Source of the DNA: Chenopodium formosanum
Taxonomy: Eukaryota; Streptophyta; Magnoliopsida; Caryophyllales; Amaranthaceae
Assembly: GCA_024500155.1 (NCBI GenBank)
Contig: CM044874.1
Coordinates: 995,001-1,059,000, forward strand
DNA length: 64,000 nt
Reading direction: 5' to 3'
Shown: positions 20,292 through 31,963 of the stretch, piece by piece
Layout of the letters: each line of letters starts with the position of its first letter
Position numbering within the stretch: the stretch's first letter is position 1
Program-made: the position numbers and the translations under genes
The notes under the pieces: model-generated
Seen by the model: the letters and a program-made list of their open reading frames with translations, nothing else
Told to the model about the DNA's origin: nothing
Databases searched by the model: none

Positions 20292-23085
20292 TTACTTCTT
20301 GCCGCCTGGAGGGACAGGAAGTTTATTTGCATCCATCAAGTCTTGAATGACGTCCTTCAAATTCCAACATTGCTCCGTAGTGTGGCCCCTTCCTTGATGG
20401 TACTTGCAATGGGCATTGGGATTGCATTTGGCGCTCCTTTCTTCAGGTTTTGGCTCTGGAAATGGCCCAATAGGTGTGATCAAGCCTTAACTGTAAAGGC
20501 GATCAAAGGCCGCATCATAAGTCATTCCTAAAGGAGTGTAAGTTCTTTTCTTCTTGGGCAATGGAGTATCAAGAGCTAACACTTCATTGAGATCAACTTG
20601 GCTTATATTGTTGGTAGTATTTTCGTGCTTAGAAGACGAAGAAGAAGGATGGTCGTTCTTCTTGTTTTTCCAAGTGTTATTATTGTTACTACCAGCAGTC
20701 TTTATTAGCTCATCCTCGATATTGATGCCGATGTCGTATACAGCTTCGAAAGTGTTCAGTGGAAGAAATTTGAGATGTTCCCTATATTTATGAGTCAGAT
20801 TTTGAATAAAGAGGCGAACCATCTCTCTTTCTTTGGGGGGATCTACCAAGAGTGAAGCTGTTTCCCTCCACCTGTTCAGGTAAGCGGTGAAGCCTTCATT
20901 CTCTTTCTGTTTGAGAATGGAGAGTTCACGTTCAGAAGTTTTAGTTTGAATGTTACACTTGTAACGATTCATGAAACTTTCGGTGACATCTTGCCAAGTC
21001 GCAGTATGCTTGGCATTTAAGGAATAAAACCATTGTTGGCAAGCATGTTCTAAGGAGAGAGGGAACACCGTAGGGAAGAGTGTTACGTCCAATCCCTTAA
21101 GAGCCATGGTTGCAGAGAACGCCTTCAAATGGAATATTGGATTGTTAGTAGGCTTGAACTTTGGAATATCAGCAGTGGAGAACTTTTTAGGGAGTCTATC
21201 CTTCACATCCAAAGAAGTGGGAGGCCGTTCCACATAAGTGAAATCCTCAGAGATCTTACTCATTTGTTCCTTCAGTTTGTCAAGGGTGGAAACAGTGACC
21301 TTGTTTTGTTCCATGGTAGTGACCTGACAGGGTAAAGTCGTATCCCCTAATCAAAAATAATTACCTAATTCACTAACTAAAGTAGATAGGGAAGTAGGGT
21401 CGATCTCCACAGGGAAACAAGTCTTTTTACTCCTAATTAAATATTATACTCTAAATTATTTAAGTAACCAATATCAAAAGTTGAATGTGAAACTAAACTA
21501 AAAAGAGTAGGAAAAGGGAGAAAATAATATATAAAAGGATCTAGGGCATAGGTTCACCAATAAATAATACTCCGGGGTAAAATAGGGAAATCAATCATTG
21601 ACATTGCATAAATAACATGATTAACAGGCTCTCGCAATTTATTAACTAACATAGATCTAACAGGCTCTCGCAATTTACTAGATCTAAGTTCTTATTGAAA
21701 ATAGCCTTTAATATCAAATTAACATCTGCTCGATTCATCAATTTAATATTGCTATACTTTTACAAGCCGCAATTGTAAAACATTAAAACAATCCAATAAG
21801 AAATCATCATGCAATATCATCAATCAATAATAGTCAATCATCAATGCATCAATTAATCAGATTGTAAAGGGCTCTCGCTACTTATTACAATCACACAATT
21901 AAATTACCGGTATTAAATCTCATCTCTCGAATCTTGACTTAACCATTTATAAATTAACTTGCCTATTGAAACTAGACCTAAACATTAATTCTCATCTCTC
22001 GATTCTTGAATCAATATTGTCGAACTCATGCATAAAAGATAGGCCTAATCTAGTCACAGAGCATTAAATCAATCAATAGGAAATTAATCTAGCATTGATA
22101 ATCAACAACAATAATTTACCCCTTCATATTATTTATTAGATCCCCATAAACCCTAGAAATTAAACTACTCACACATAATTAAATATAAACTAAGCAAAGC
22201 AATAAAATAAATCATGATCAAAGGAATAAAGTAAATAACTAAGATTAAGGGAAGAGAAATCGTCACCAAAATAAATCTGGAATTAATCAAAGAAATAAGA
22301 ACAAAGGTTTTGGGAGAGAGAGTTTAGAGAGAGAAAACTAAGTAAAGAGAGAAAGTCTAAGAGAAAAGATTAAGAGAGGAAGAAGAAGAAGAAGTCCCAA
22401 ATCGTATTACGGAGGAGTATTTATACTCCGTACAAAAATCCTAAACTAAAACAAATTAAAACGACTCTAATTATCTCCTAAATAAACACGCGCCCGATCG
22501 GGCGAGGCACCGCCCGATCGGGCGCGCCTTTTTATCTTTAATAGCCATCTCGCGCCCGGTCGGGCGCGTCACCGGGCGCTCCTCCCGCCCGGCCGGGCGC
22601 GCCTCCGGGCGCCAGCCTTTTTGGCCGGGCGGATCATTTGGGCCAATATTTGGACTTCGATTGGGCTCCAATTCTTCGGGCCAATCTGGGTATCCTCTTT
22701 GGGTCTTGAATACTCGGTCCAAACGCCCCGGTATCACCTCTACCGAGCCCTTAATCATCGGTTCGATGGCTCCAACCGGCCCTGGGCTATAAAATCTGGT
22801 CGTGCTTCTCCAGTGCTCGTGATTGCTCCTAAATATCCCGGGAAAATACTCCAAAAGCATAAATCCCTGCAAAAGTCAACCAAATCTACGAAAACACTAG
22901 AAAACACCAATTAGTAATAAAAGTGGCTCTAAAGAGCCAAAAACACTACTAATTATGACCAAGGGACGGGGGTAAAATACTATATAAAATGGATACATCA
23001 TGACCCTAGTGGTAAGGGTTTGCATCATGGAAGACAATGCCTCAATGGATTTGTTGATGTTCTCAATGTCTTCTTTAGTGGCCAT
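20292..23085 (-). pseudogene. Ty3/gypsy gag, split by a solo LTR
   Basis: The N-terminal piece (23085-23006, MATKEDIENINKSIEALSSM) is cut by the element at 21325-23000; the frame resumes at 21319 into the gag domain. Downstream are the retrotransposon gag core (HLKAFSATMALKG, WFYSLN, FMNRYKCN, LNRWRE) and, at 20408-20370, a zinc knuckle CKYHQGRGHTTEQC (CX3H-type variant) followed by LKDVIQDLMDANKL, typical of Tat/Ogre-lineage gag. A stop after LYS at 20487 separates gag core and knuckle in one frame, with the knuckle frame 20292-20483 adjacent. No pol follows. Gag packages element RNA; here it is disrupted. Confidence 0.75.
21325..23000. mobile_element. Solo LTR, family 1, inserted in gag
   Basis: TG...CA ends (TGACAGGG / GATACATCA) with TGACC on both sides (21320-21324 and 23001-23005). 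Homologous along its length to 4066-5951. GC-rich palindromes (CGCCCGATCGGGCG, GCCCGGCCGGGC) cluster at 22490-22620. It interrupts an open gag frame, so it is younger than the gypsy element. Confidence 0.88.
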
Positions 23086-23569
23086 TGAAAGGTGATGAGT
23101 AACGGAGATGACAAAGTTCTCTTTGAACGCCTATTAGATCTGAGAGATTGTTGCGGTAATGGCTCGAACCGTTTTGATCTATCCCTGTTCCTTGACCAAG
23201 TACTGTGAAATAAAATAATTCACTTAATTGTTTGACTCATTGCTCAAGATAGGAAAGGAAGGAAAAAAATAGACATTTGAAAACAGGTGAGAAAACTCCA
23301 CTCATTTTTTATTATGACGAAAAAAGGGTGCATGAACCTAATATACGATCATAAACGACCTGGTGCACGACTCGAGTCGGAACATAAAGAAAGTGTGTGG
23401 ACTATACTTGACTCGTGAGTGACTAAGTGATGTTATAAGACTCGTGGTATGATCGTATGGCTAGACATGGGAACAATAACCAAAATGACTGACGCGAGGA
23501 ACAAATTAACACGAAAGACTTGACTGACGCTTTCTTTCTTTTTTTTTTTTTTTTTTTTTTTTTTTGGAA

Positions 23570-24085
23570 ATTCCACCGTGAAATTTGCCGTGACACGGTA
23601 GAGTTTCCCGTGGCGCGACAACCCTTTTTTTTTTTTCTTTTGCAGGTCCACCGCGCCACGGTGGACCGTGCCGTGACACGGTGGACAATCCCATGTCGCG
23701 GCAACCATTCCCGTGCCACAGTGGATGTGGCACGGGATTTTTTTTTTTTTGCAGGTCCACCGTGCCACGGTGGACAGTCCCGTGTCGCGGCAACCATTCC
23801 CGTGCCACGGTGGATGCTGACGTGGCACGGGAATTTTTATTTATTTTTTTTAACAGGTCCACCGTGCCACGGTGGGCTGTGCCGTGACACGGTGGACAGT
23901 CCCGTGTCGCGGCAACCATTCCCGTGCCATGGTGGATGCTGACGTGGCACGGGAATTTTTTTTTTTTACAGGTCCACCGTGCCACGGTGGGCTGTGCCGT
24001 GACACGGTGGACAGTCCCGTGTCGCGGCAACCATTCCCGTGCCACGGTGGATGCTAACGTGGCACGGGAATTTTTTTTTTTTTTT
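23570..24085. repeat. Palindrome-rich minisatellite, about 104-114-bp unit, about 4.5 copies
   Basis: Units start with CAGGTCCACCG at 23643, 23751, 23855 and 23968, carry CCGTGCCACGG and CCGTGACACGG palindromes, 'GTCGCGGCAACCATTCCCGTG' and 'GGCACGGGAA', and end in a T-tract of variable length (9-18). It lies upstream of gag in the minus-strand gypsy element. Several long overlapping open frames on both strands result from the palindromes. Confidence 0.92.
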
Positions 24086-24359
24086 TTTAAATCTATAATT
24101 TTGAAATTCTACTTGTTTATTTTTAAAGGGAGGATACCATCCGACTTACTCTAAAAAAAAAACGACACAAAAACAAGACTTCCCTAAAATACGGTAAAAA
24201 AAGTGGTGCACGACTTAAAGCAAAAAAGTGTGTGAATACGACATGTGAGTGATTAAGTGAGGTTATGGACGCGTGTTTTGACCGTACAACTAGACACGAC
24301 ACAAAACTGGACACAACATTCGCACAAAAATCGAAAAAAGGACTGACAGGACACTTTTC

Positions 24360-24485
24360 TGGGCACCGTGTCACGGTACAGACTGTCGTGATACGGTGCA
24401 GTCTGCCGTCAGACGGTAGACAACCCCGTGTCACGACACTGTTCACCGTGGCGCGGCAGAACATGCCGTGACACGGTGCGCAGTT
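24360..24485. repeat. Second CCGTG(N)CACGG cluster
   Basis: Contains CCGTGTCACGG, CCGTCAGACGG, CCGTGGCGCGG and CCGTGACACGG in about 120 bases. A 150-base stretch just before it (24190-24340) is homologous to 23360-23520, so repeat and flank were duplicated together. Confidence 0.8.
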
Positions 24486-24949
24486 CCAGGTCAGTTTTGT
24501 GATTTTTCCAGATTTTAACCGATTTTAGATCCATACTAATTACTATGTGAGAATAAAAACCCTCGGTCATGGGTTAAACAAAAGAGCAAACACATGAAGG
24601 TTAACACCAAACAACCACATAGAATTTAGGCACGATGATGTAAAAAAGTTCGCAACCTAGAGTCATGATCTATGTTCAACTATTGGTCAAGCTTTGGGTG
24701 TCAAAAGGGTACCATGGTTAAGAGTTTGAACGCGTTAGCAAGGCAGTCTCCCTTGAGGGTGTATGCCAACGGGCGGCTCCGCGAGTTCGTGATGAAATCG
24801 AACTCGACTCCATGGTTTGGGTGGATTTAATAACTCGGATGAACCCTTATTGCCATGAGCGTTTTTGGGTCAATAGAGCTTAAATCCCCCGGGGCTAAGA
24901 CGCATGTAGAACACATACGTTTTTTCAGAAAAATCGAAGGAAGTCGACT

Positions 24950-26797
24950 GTCAGGAGGTGGCGAAGGAGTTCTGGGGGGAGGCAGAATAGGTGGTTGGGG
25001 AACCCTCAGCGAGCCATTGCCTTCCTCAGGTTCCCTGATACAAATGCCAGCAGGCCTCGGCATCGTCTGGAAGTCATGAGGGCCAAGTATGGCCATCCTT
25101 CTTCTCCTTTTGACCAGAGGTTGTTCATCCATGTCCGATTCTTCGGATTCCTCTTGTGGTTGGTCTTCAGGACGAACAGGATCCTTGCCTTTTCTTCGTC
25201 TTTTACTCTCTTTAGACTGAAAAAGACAGGGGGGCAAGAAGCGTGTGAGTAAAAAAAAAAAAAGAAGAGAGAAGAAAAATGGCTGAAAAGCTAAGTTTGA
25301 AAAAATGCCTCGTCTTCTGCTGCTGCCTTAGCCGCTGCTTCATCTTCAGCAGCTCTGGAGGTTCCTTCTCCTTCACAAGCTTCGATGGCCTGTGCAACCT
25401 CTTCGGCTGTACGGGCAGTTTCTATCTCTTTGGGAAGCAGCCGATATAAAGTGTCCCTCTTCTTCCACCAAGGCTTTTGCCTATGATACAGAGCAGCAGA
25501 CTCAATCTGGAGGTGGGAGTGGTCTAGATGAGCCTCCCTGTGCTTCGAATCGGTGATGGAAGGAGCTTGGTCAGTTGTCGTCCTCTCAACGTTGACGCCG
25601 AGACGCCCGTAGTCAACGCCGACGTTGGTTTCGTTTCGCTCTGAGCATAAAAAAGGGGGCAAAGGTTAGTTCAGCAGAGCAGAAAATGTTGGATAACTTG
25701 AAGGAAAAATGCAAAGCGAAAACAGAAAAAAGAAAAAAAAATAAAGGCCTCGGCCTCAGCCGAAGAAGCTTACCACCCCTAAACTTTCGGCTGAGGCCAA
25801 CGGCTGCTAGCATTTCCTCTTGGAAAACATAATGCGTATCCGGGAGCCAAATCTCCGGGATATACTTCATTCGGCCAACTCCCCTAGGGTTCAACTTCTT
25901 GCCGAAGATTTTTGCTTGATAGAGGTTTAGATCTAGGCCATTGTCTTCTGGGGGGCCCAGACTCCTCATGTCGGGGTCTGACTCAGCAAGGTATCTGGGG
26001 GCGCTGAAGACGTGAGGGTGGCCTGGATCTGTGGGCGCCCTAACCCAAATCCATTGACCTCTCCAGTCCTTGTCTGAAGTGTCGTTCGGCCACATGGTTA
26101 GGTACTGGGGGTGGGTCTCAATCCTATACCACCCAGCACCATGCTCACCGTAGCTGCTCTGGGTATTCGGCACAAGCCGATGAATTTTATGGAAGCAATG
26201 CAGGTTCGGCTCGTATCTAAAAAACTTGCAGACCCATAAGTACGTCATCACCCTTCGGATGTTGACAGGGGTTAGTTGGCACAGGGAGATGTTATAGTGG
26301 ATCAGCAAGTCTCGGACGAATTCGTCCAAAGGGAACCTCAGCCCATACTGGAGCTGTCTCGTATACACCCCCACATACCCAGGAGGTGGGCGATGAATCC
26401 TATCTGATGTCGTAGGCATTCGGCACCAGTACCCATCAATCTCTAGGATAACGTAGTGCAGTCCTATCTGTTTGGCGAACCGATACACTTTGGCATTACT
26501 CACCCACCATGAGTAAGGGCAGTTCTTCATCATAGCCGAAATGGCTTCAGGATTCTCCCACTCCTCGAATCCAGGAAGAATGTCCCAAAGTACGGCAGGG
26601 ACTTCTTCGTCCTGCCCAGAAACGCTCGGCCCCTCCGTCCCCTGATGAGGTGCCGAAGATATCGGAGTTGCCCTGATCTCTTCAGCAGGGTCAGGCCCTG
26701 TCCTTTCTCCATTCCATGTTCCAGTCCTGTTCCGAGGATCTGGAATTTGCCTCGCTCTTCTTGGAGCACGGGCTCTACCTCTAACTTTTCTCACCAT
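24950..26797 (-). CDS. 'Putative gypsy type transposon' (PF04195-like) protein, left copy, 3'-truncated
   Basis: Exon 1 25774-26797 (ATG at 26797, donor GTAAGC), exon 2 from 25640 to about 25300, exon 3 from 25216 to about 24950. Exon 1 is fully open and carries the family's core: FPLDEFVRDLLIHYNISLCQL, TPVNIRRVMTYLWVCKFF, then FHKIHRLV and WPNDTSDKDWRGQWIWV. The product belongs to a plant protein family found only in repetitive DNA; no enzymatic function is known. Relative to the right copy, the donor after exon 2 is deleted and homology stops at about 24950, where gypsy-type DNA begins, so the C-terminal coiled-coil is lost. Basic N-terminus (RGRARAPRRARQ). Confidence 0.65.
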
Positions 26798-26879
26798 TGT
26801 CGGATTTTCGAAGAGAAACGTCGAAAAAAGGGGAAGGTATTCAAATTCGAAGAAAATAAAAAAAAACCGAGGAAAATTA

Positions 26880-27200
26880 CCTTAATCTGAAGCGGAATTT
26901 GCCGATCTACAAGTTCGGAGTGACGAATTTCAGTTTCAAAGCCTAATGCTCGGGGAATCAATGAAGTTTTGATGCGGGTTCTTGGGTTTTTCGTGAGTTC
27001 GAGTTCGTGTTTAGTGAAGAAGTGAGGAGAGAGAATGCGGTTTTTGCCTTATATTTCCAAAAATGGGAATTTCAGGAGCCCGCTTCTTTAATTTCCTCCT
27101 AATTAACTACCCATTATCCGTCCAAATTCCCTCATTATCCATCCAATTGCCATTATTTCATTAATTGCAGTTTAAATTTAAATTTTTGGATTAATTAAAT
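26880..27200 (-). other. 5' flank of the left PF04195-like copy
   Basis: Inverse homologue of 28120-28510. It contains the 'GAACTCGCACTCACGAAAAACCC' / 'CTCTCTCC' leader and presumably the 5' UTR; no extra exon is seen. Confidence 0.5.
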
Positions 27201-27206
27201 CATTTA

Positions 27207-27662
27207 GGCTATGTTTGGATAACAAAAAATGGAAGGAAGGGAAGGGAAGGGAAAGGGAGGGAGACAAACTTCCTTGTTTGTATAATATGTTGGGAGAGGG
27301 AAGGGGAGGGGGAGGGGGAGGGAGAGGGAGGGATTCATTTTTCCTCCTCCTTTAATAAAGGCCATCCCTTCAAAATTGGAGAGATTTGGAGGGAAAATGG
27401 AGCTCATTATTTCCTCCACTTTCCCTTCCTTCCCCTTCCTCCTATTTCCCTCCCTAATGCTATTCATCTAATAATGCTATGTTTGGATAACAAATTAGGA
27501 GGGAAATTGATAACAAATTATTTCCTCCACTTTCCCTTCCTTCCCCTTCCTCCTATTTCCCTCCATCCCCCTCCACCAACATATTATCCAAATAAGGAAG
27601 TTTGTCTCCCTCCCTTTCCCTTCCCTTCCTTTCCTTCCATTTTTTGTTATCCAAACATAGCC
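27207..27662. mobile_element. Foldback MITE between the inverted copies
   Basis: Begins GGCTATGTTTGGATAAC and ends GTTATCCAAACATAGCC; the symmetry extends outwards to TTTAGGC / GCCTAAA. The interior is G/A-rich then C/T-rich ('GGAAGGGAAGG' against 'CCTTCCCCTTCC'), so the two halves can pair. A third copy of the terminus at 27476 (CTATGTTTGGATAACAAATT) indicates a nested insertion or head-to-tail duplication. Confidence 0.75.
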
Positions 27663-28118
27663 TAAAGTATTACTATCATCACATTATTTATTTTTTTTTA
27701 TTTAATTTTTGCCATTGCTATGGGCATTTAAGGATTTCCCCATGGGCATTTTTTCTAATGCTCATGAGTGGGAAGCCAAAATTTCATTATTTTCATTAAA
27801 ATCTCCTCATGGGCAAAAAAAATGCCCATGAGTGAGAGTTCTCTAAAAGCCTTCAATATCTCCATTTTACATTCATTCACATAAAGCCTCAAGCAATTAA
27901 TTCTCTTGCATAGCTTTCTCTCTCTAGACATTGTACAGACTTTAGCATCGAAGGGCCTTCCTCGGCAACACCCCCGAGGCTAGTTTACGTGTGTTTGCTG
28001 TGCAGGAAATCCTCGGCCCAATACCACTTCATAGGACCTTCAACAAGGTCCCATTGTTTTCACTCGAAACAAATGTAAAATGGTGATATTAACGGGTCGG
28101 GTTTAAACCAGAAAAAAG
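27663..28118. other. Spacer between inverted copies, LTR-like
   Basis: Contains a 'CCCATGGGCATTTTTTCTAATGCTCATGAG' style inverted stretch (27730-27830) and the block 27860-28080 (polypyrimidine, 'CCTCGGCAACACCCCCGAGG' hairpin) that resembles the R/U5 part of an LTR. No boundary could be fixed. Confidence 0.4.
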
Positions 28119-28578
28119 GAGGGAAGTAAATGATTTAATTAATCCAAAAAATTTAAATTTAAACTGCAATTAATGAAATAACGGCAGTTGGATGGATAAT
28201 GGAGGAAGTTGGACGGATAATGGGCAGTTAATGAAGAGGGAATGTGTTTAACGGTTACTAAATGAGGTGTTTAAGAGAAAATTTAAAGCGCGAACTCCCA
28301 AAATTCCCATTTCTGGAAATAAAACACCAAGATAACACTCTCTCTCTCCTCATTCCTTCACAAACACGAACTCGCACTCACGAAAAACCCAAGAACCCGC
28401 ATCAAAACTTCACTGATTCCCCGAGAATTAAGCTTTGAAACTGAAATTCGTCGCTCCGAACTTGTAGATCGGCAAATTCCGCTTCAGATTAAGGTAATTT
28501 TCCTTGATTTTAGTTTGATTTTCTTCGAATTTGAACGCACTCCCCTTTTTCTCGATTTTTCTCTTTGAAAACCCAACA

Positions 28579-31500
28579 ATGGTGACAGGTGTTAGAGGTA
28601 GAGCACGCGCTCCAAGAAGAGCAAGACAAATTTCAGATCTTGACCTTGCTGAAGGCATCAGGGCAACCCCAATATCATCGGCGCCTCCTCAGAGAACGGA
28701 GGGGCCGAGCACTTCTAGGAAGGACAAAGAGGTCCCTGCCGTACTATGGGATATTCTCCCTGGATTCAGTGAGTGGGAGAATCCCAAAACCATCTCAACT
28801 ATGATGAAGAACTGACCTTACTCTTAGTGGGTGAATAACGCTGAAGTGTATCGGTTCGCCAAACAGATAGAACTACACTACGACATTCTAGAAATTGATG
28901 GGTACTGGTGCCGAATGCCTTCGGCATCAGATAGGATTCATCGCCCACCTCCTAGGTATGTGGGGGTATATACGAGGCAGCTCTAGTACGGGCTGAGATT
29001 CCCTTTGGAAGAATTCGTCCGTGACCTTTTGATCCACTACAACATCTCCCTATGCCAACTGACCCCTGTCATCATCCGAAAGGTGATGACGTACTTGTGG
29101 GTCTGCAAGTTTTTCAGATACGAGCCGAACCTGCACTGCTTCAAGAAGATTCATCGGCTGGTGCCGAATTCTCAAAGCAAGAACGGCAAGCATGATAATG
29201 GGTGGTACAGGATTGAGACCCAAACCCAGTACCTGACAATGTGGCCGAACGACTCTTCAGACAAGGACTGGAGAGGTCAATGGATTTGGGTAAGGGCACC
29301 CACATATCCAGGCCACCCTCACGTCTTCAGCGCCCCCAGATATCTATCTGAGCCAGACCCTCATATGAGGAGTCTGGTCCCCTTAGAGGACAATGGCTCA
29401 GATCCAAACCTCTATCAATAAAAAATCTTCGGCAAGAAAAAGAACCCTGGGGGAACTGGCCGAATGAAGTGGATCCCGGAGACTTGGCTCCCGGATACTC
29501 ACTATGCTTTCCAAGAGAAAATGTTAGCTGCTGTCGGCCTCAGCCGAAAGTTTAGGGATGGTAAGCGTCTTCGGCTGGGGCCGAGGCCTTTATTTTTTCA
29601 TTTTTATTTCTGTTTTCGCTTTGCATTTTTTCTCTAAGTTATCCAGCACTTTTTGTTTTGCTGAACTAACCCTTGCTCGTTTTTTGCGTTCAGAGCGTAA
29701 CGAATCCAACGTTGACTACGCGCGTCTCGGCGTCAACGGTGAAAGAACAATACTTGACCCTGCTCCTTCCATCACCGATTCAAAAGACAGGGAGGCTCAT
29801 TTGGACCACTCTTATCTCCAGATTGAGGCAGCTGCTCTGTACCAGAAGCAAAAGCCTTGGTGGAAGAAGAGGGATCCTTTGTACCAGCTGCTTCCCGAAG
29901 AAGAAGAAGCTGCCCGTACAGCCGAAGAGGTTGCACGGGTCATTGAAGCTTGTGAAGGAGGAGAAGGAACCTCTAGGGCTGCTGAAGACGAAGCAGCAGC
30001 CAGGGCAGCAGCAGAAGACGAAACTCTGCTGAAGACTTCGGTGAGTTTCCAAACTTAGCTTTTCAGCAATTTTTCCTTCTTTTTCTTTTTTTAATCACAC
30101 TCTTATTGCACCCCTGTATTTAGCAGTCTGAAGAGAGCAAAAAAAGAGCAGGCAAGGCTCCTGTTCGTCCTGAAGACCTACCACCAGAGGAATCTGAAGA
30201 ATCAGACATGGACGAACAGTCTCTGATAAAAAGGAGAAGAACGATGGCCATACTTGGCCCTCATGACTTTCAGACGAGGCCGAGGCCTACTGGGATCAAT
30301 ATCAGTGAACCTGAGGAAGGCGGTGGATCGCCGAGGGTTCCCCAACCACCTGTTCAGTCTCCTCCCAGAATCCCTTCACAACCTCCTCAGATGGAGGTGG
30401 ACCAAGGAACTCCTGAACCGAAGGGAGGGGTTCAAGAGGAGGCCCAAGAGAGTGTTGTAAAGCACTCTGCTGAAGCTTTTGAGAAACCTGCTGCTGAAGG
30501 TTTCTCAGTTGATATTGCAAGAGAGGTTGAGGCTCTGGTCCTCAACCCTAAAGAAGAGGAGGTCGTGGAAATCGGCCAAGGCGGAGATCAGTTGGACTCC
30601 GCTGAGAAGAAAAAAGGGACTGAACCACCTAAGGTTCAGGAAGTTCCCTCGTCCTCCTTTCCTTCATTCCAGACGCTGCACTCTGGAGAGATGGGTTTCT
30701 CGGCTCCCCGAATTCCAATTCCAGACCACATCTGGGATATCATATGGGGTCAGAACCGAGAAGATGCTGCAGCCTACTTCGACAACTTCGCTGGGATGTC
30801 CGAAATAGATAGAGCAAGGGTATGGTCGCTGAAGGCCACTGCTGGGATGGGCGAATCCAGCAGAACAGTCCCTGACCCAGCCAGATCAAATCAGCTTCTG
30901 ATGATGCAGGTAAATTTTCTGTCTTGCCTTTATTTCCTTTTCATTTCAGCTCTTCAGTTTTTTATTTTCGCTGACTTGTGCCTCTATTACCAGTTTGTGC
31001 ACAATCAGACTCTTATTGTAGAGCTGATTGACGCCCTCCAAGATAGGGTGGATGCAGCTGAGTATGACAAGAAGGTAGCTGAACAGGAAGCCAAGCTATC
31101 TGGGCTGAAGAGAGGCAGCAGACAGCAGAAGCATACGAAGAGAGAGCTGCCGAGGCCCTTCAGACTTTCTCTCGAGCCATGGAGGAGATTTTTCCCCCAT
31201 TAATAGAAGGGGAGAAATTTCTTCAGGAGCATATGGGTATAGATATCTCCAAATTTAAGGCTGCCATAGAGAGCCGAATCAGGGATGGAGCTGCTGAACG
31301 AACTGAAGAATTACAGCAGAGACTGGAGGCTCTAGAAGCCAACAGAATGGCTGCCGAAGAAGCGCTCCAAGCCCAGAATACTAAACTCTCCAAGTCAGCT
31401 GCTGCTGCTGAGGCTCAGAACCTAAAACTTCAAGAGCTTGAGGATGAGCTAAAGGAAATAGAGGACGAACTGTCCAACGTGAAGACTGAAGCTTCAAAGG

Positions 31501-31963
31501 TTCAGCAGAAGCTGAAAGAGCAGAAAGATTCCTCCTCCAAGCTCGCTGACGAGCTGACACAATCCAAGAAAGACTTGGAGGAGGCCAACAAGAAGCTGGC
31601 CGATGCTGAGGCTCAACTTAAAGTCCATATCTACACCCAAGAGGAGTATGATATGGGTTTCAAGAATGGGTCCAGAGTGTGCCGAAGAGTCTGTCTTCAT
31701 GCTGAGCCTGACTTGGATTGGTCCAAGTGTGCTGTCTGGTCCAAGATCCCGAAGATCCCCACATGAAGTATACAACTTTAATCGAGGCTAAAATTCTAGA
31801 GGCTGAAAAAGCCGAGGAAGAAGCCTTCAGAAAGGAGATGGAGGCCGAATAGAGAGAAAGAGAGGCTCAGCAAAGTGCCAAACCTGCCTCTTCTGCTGCC
31901 GGGGCTGAAACCACTAAGGGACCCAGTGCTGCTGATCAGCTTGATTCTCAGGCTGAAGCATAG
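28579..31963 (+). pseudogene. PF04195-like transposon protein, right copy, with coiled-coil C-terminus
   Basis: Inverse copy of 24950-26797 extending further 3'. Exon 1 (from 28579, ending near 29561 at GTAAGC) has in-frame stops at about 28813, 28826 and 28984 where the left copy has Cys, Trp and Gln. Exon 2 starts after a TTGCGTTCAG acceptor (29692) and ends at a GTGAGT-type donor near 30041; exon 3 starts after TAGCAG (30123) and runs to the intron at 30909-30992. The last part (31180-31760) is a long Ala/Glu/Lys-rich coiled coil (KLQELEDELKEIEDELSNVKTEA). Basic and acidic low-complexity segments precede it. Coding remnant of a non-autonomous LTR-type element, now dead. Confidence 0.65.

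Noticed and set aside
23506..24057. Long overlapping open frames on both strands
   Set aside because: They follow from the 104-114-bp minisatellite, whose palindromes remove stops on both strands; the peptides repeat with the DNA period and show no domain.
27204..27799. Pro/Leu/Phe-rich frames in both orientations
   Set aside because: They are the two halves of the foldback MITE, purine-rich opposite pyrimidine-rich, and mirror each other.
30254..30808. Alternative-frame open frames inside the right PF04195-like copy
   Set aside because: They overlap the true exon 3 in another frame and are shadows of it.
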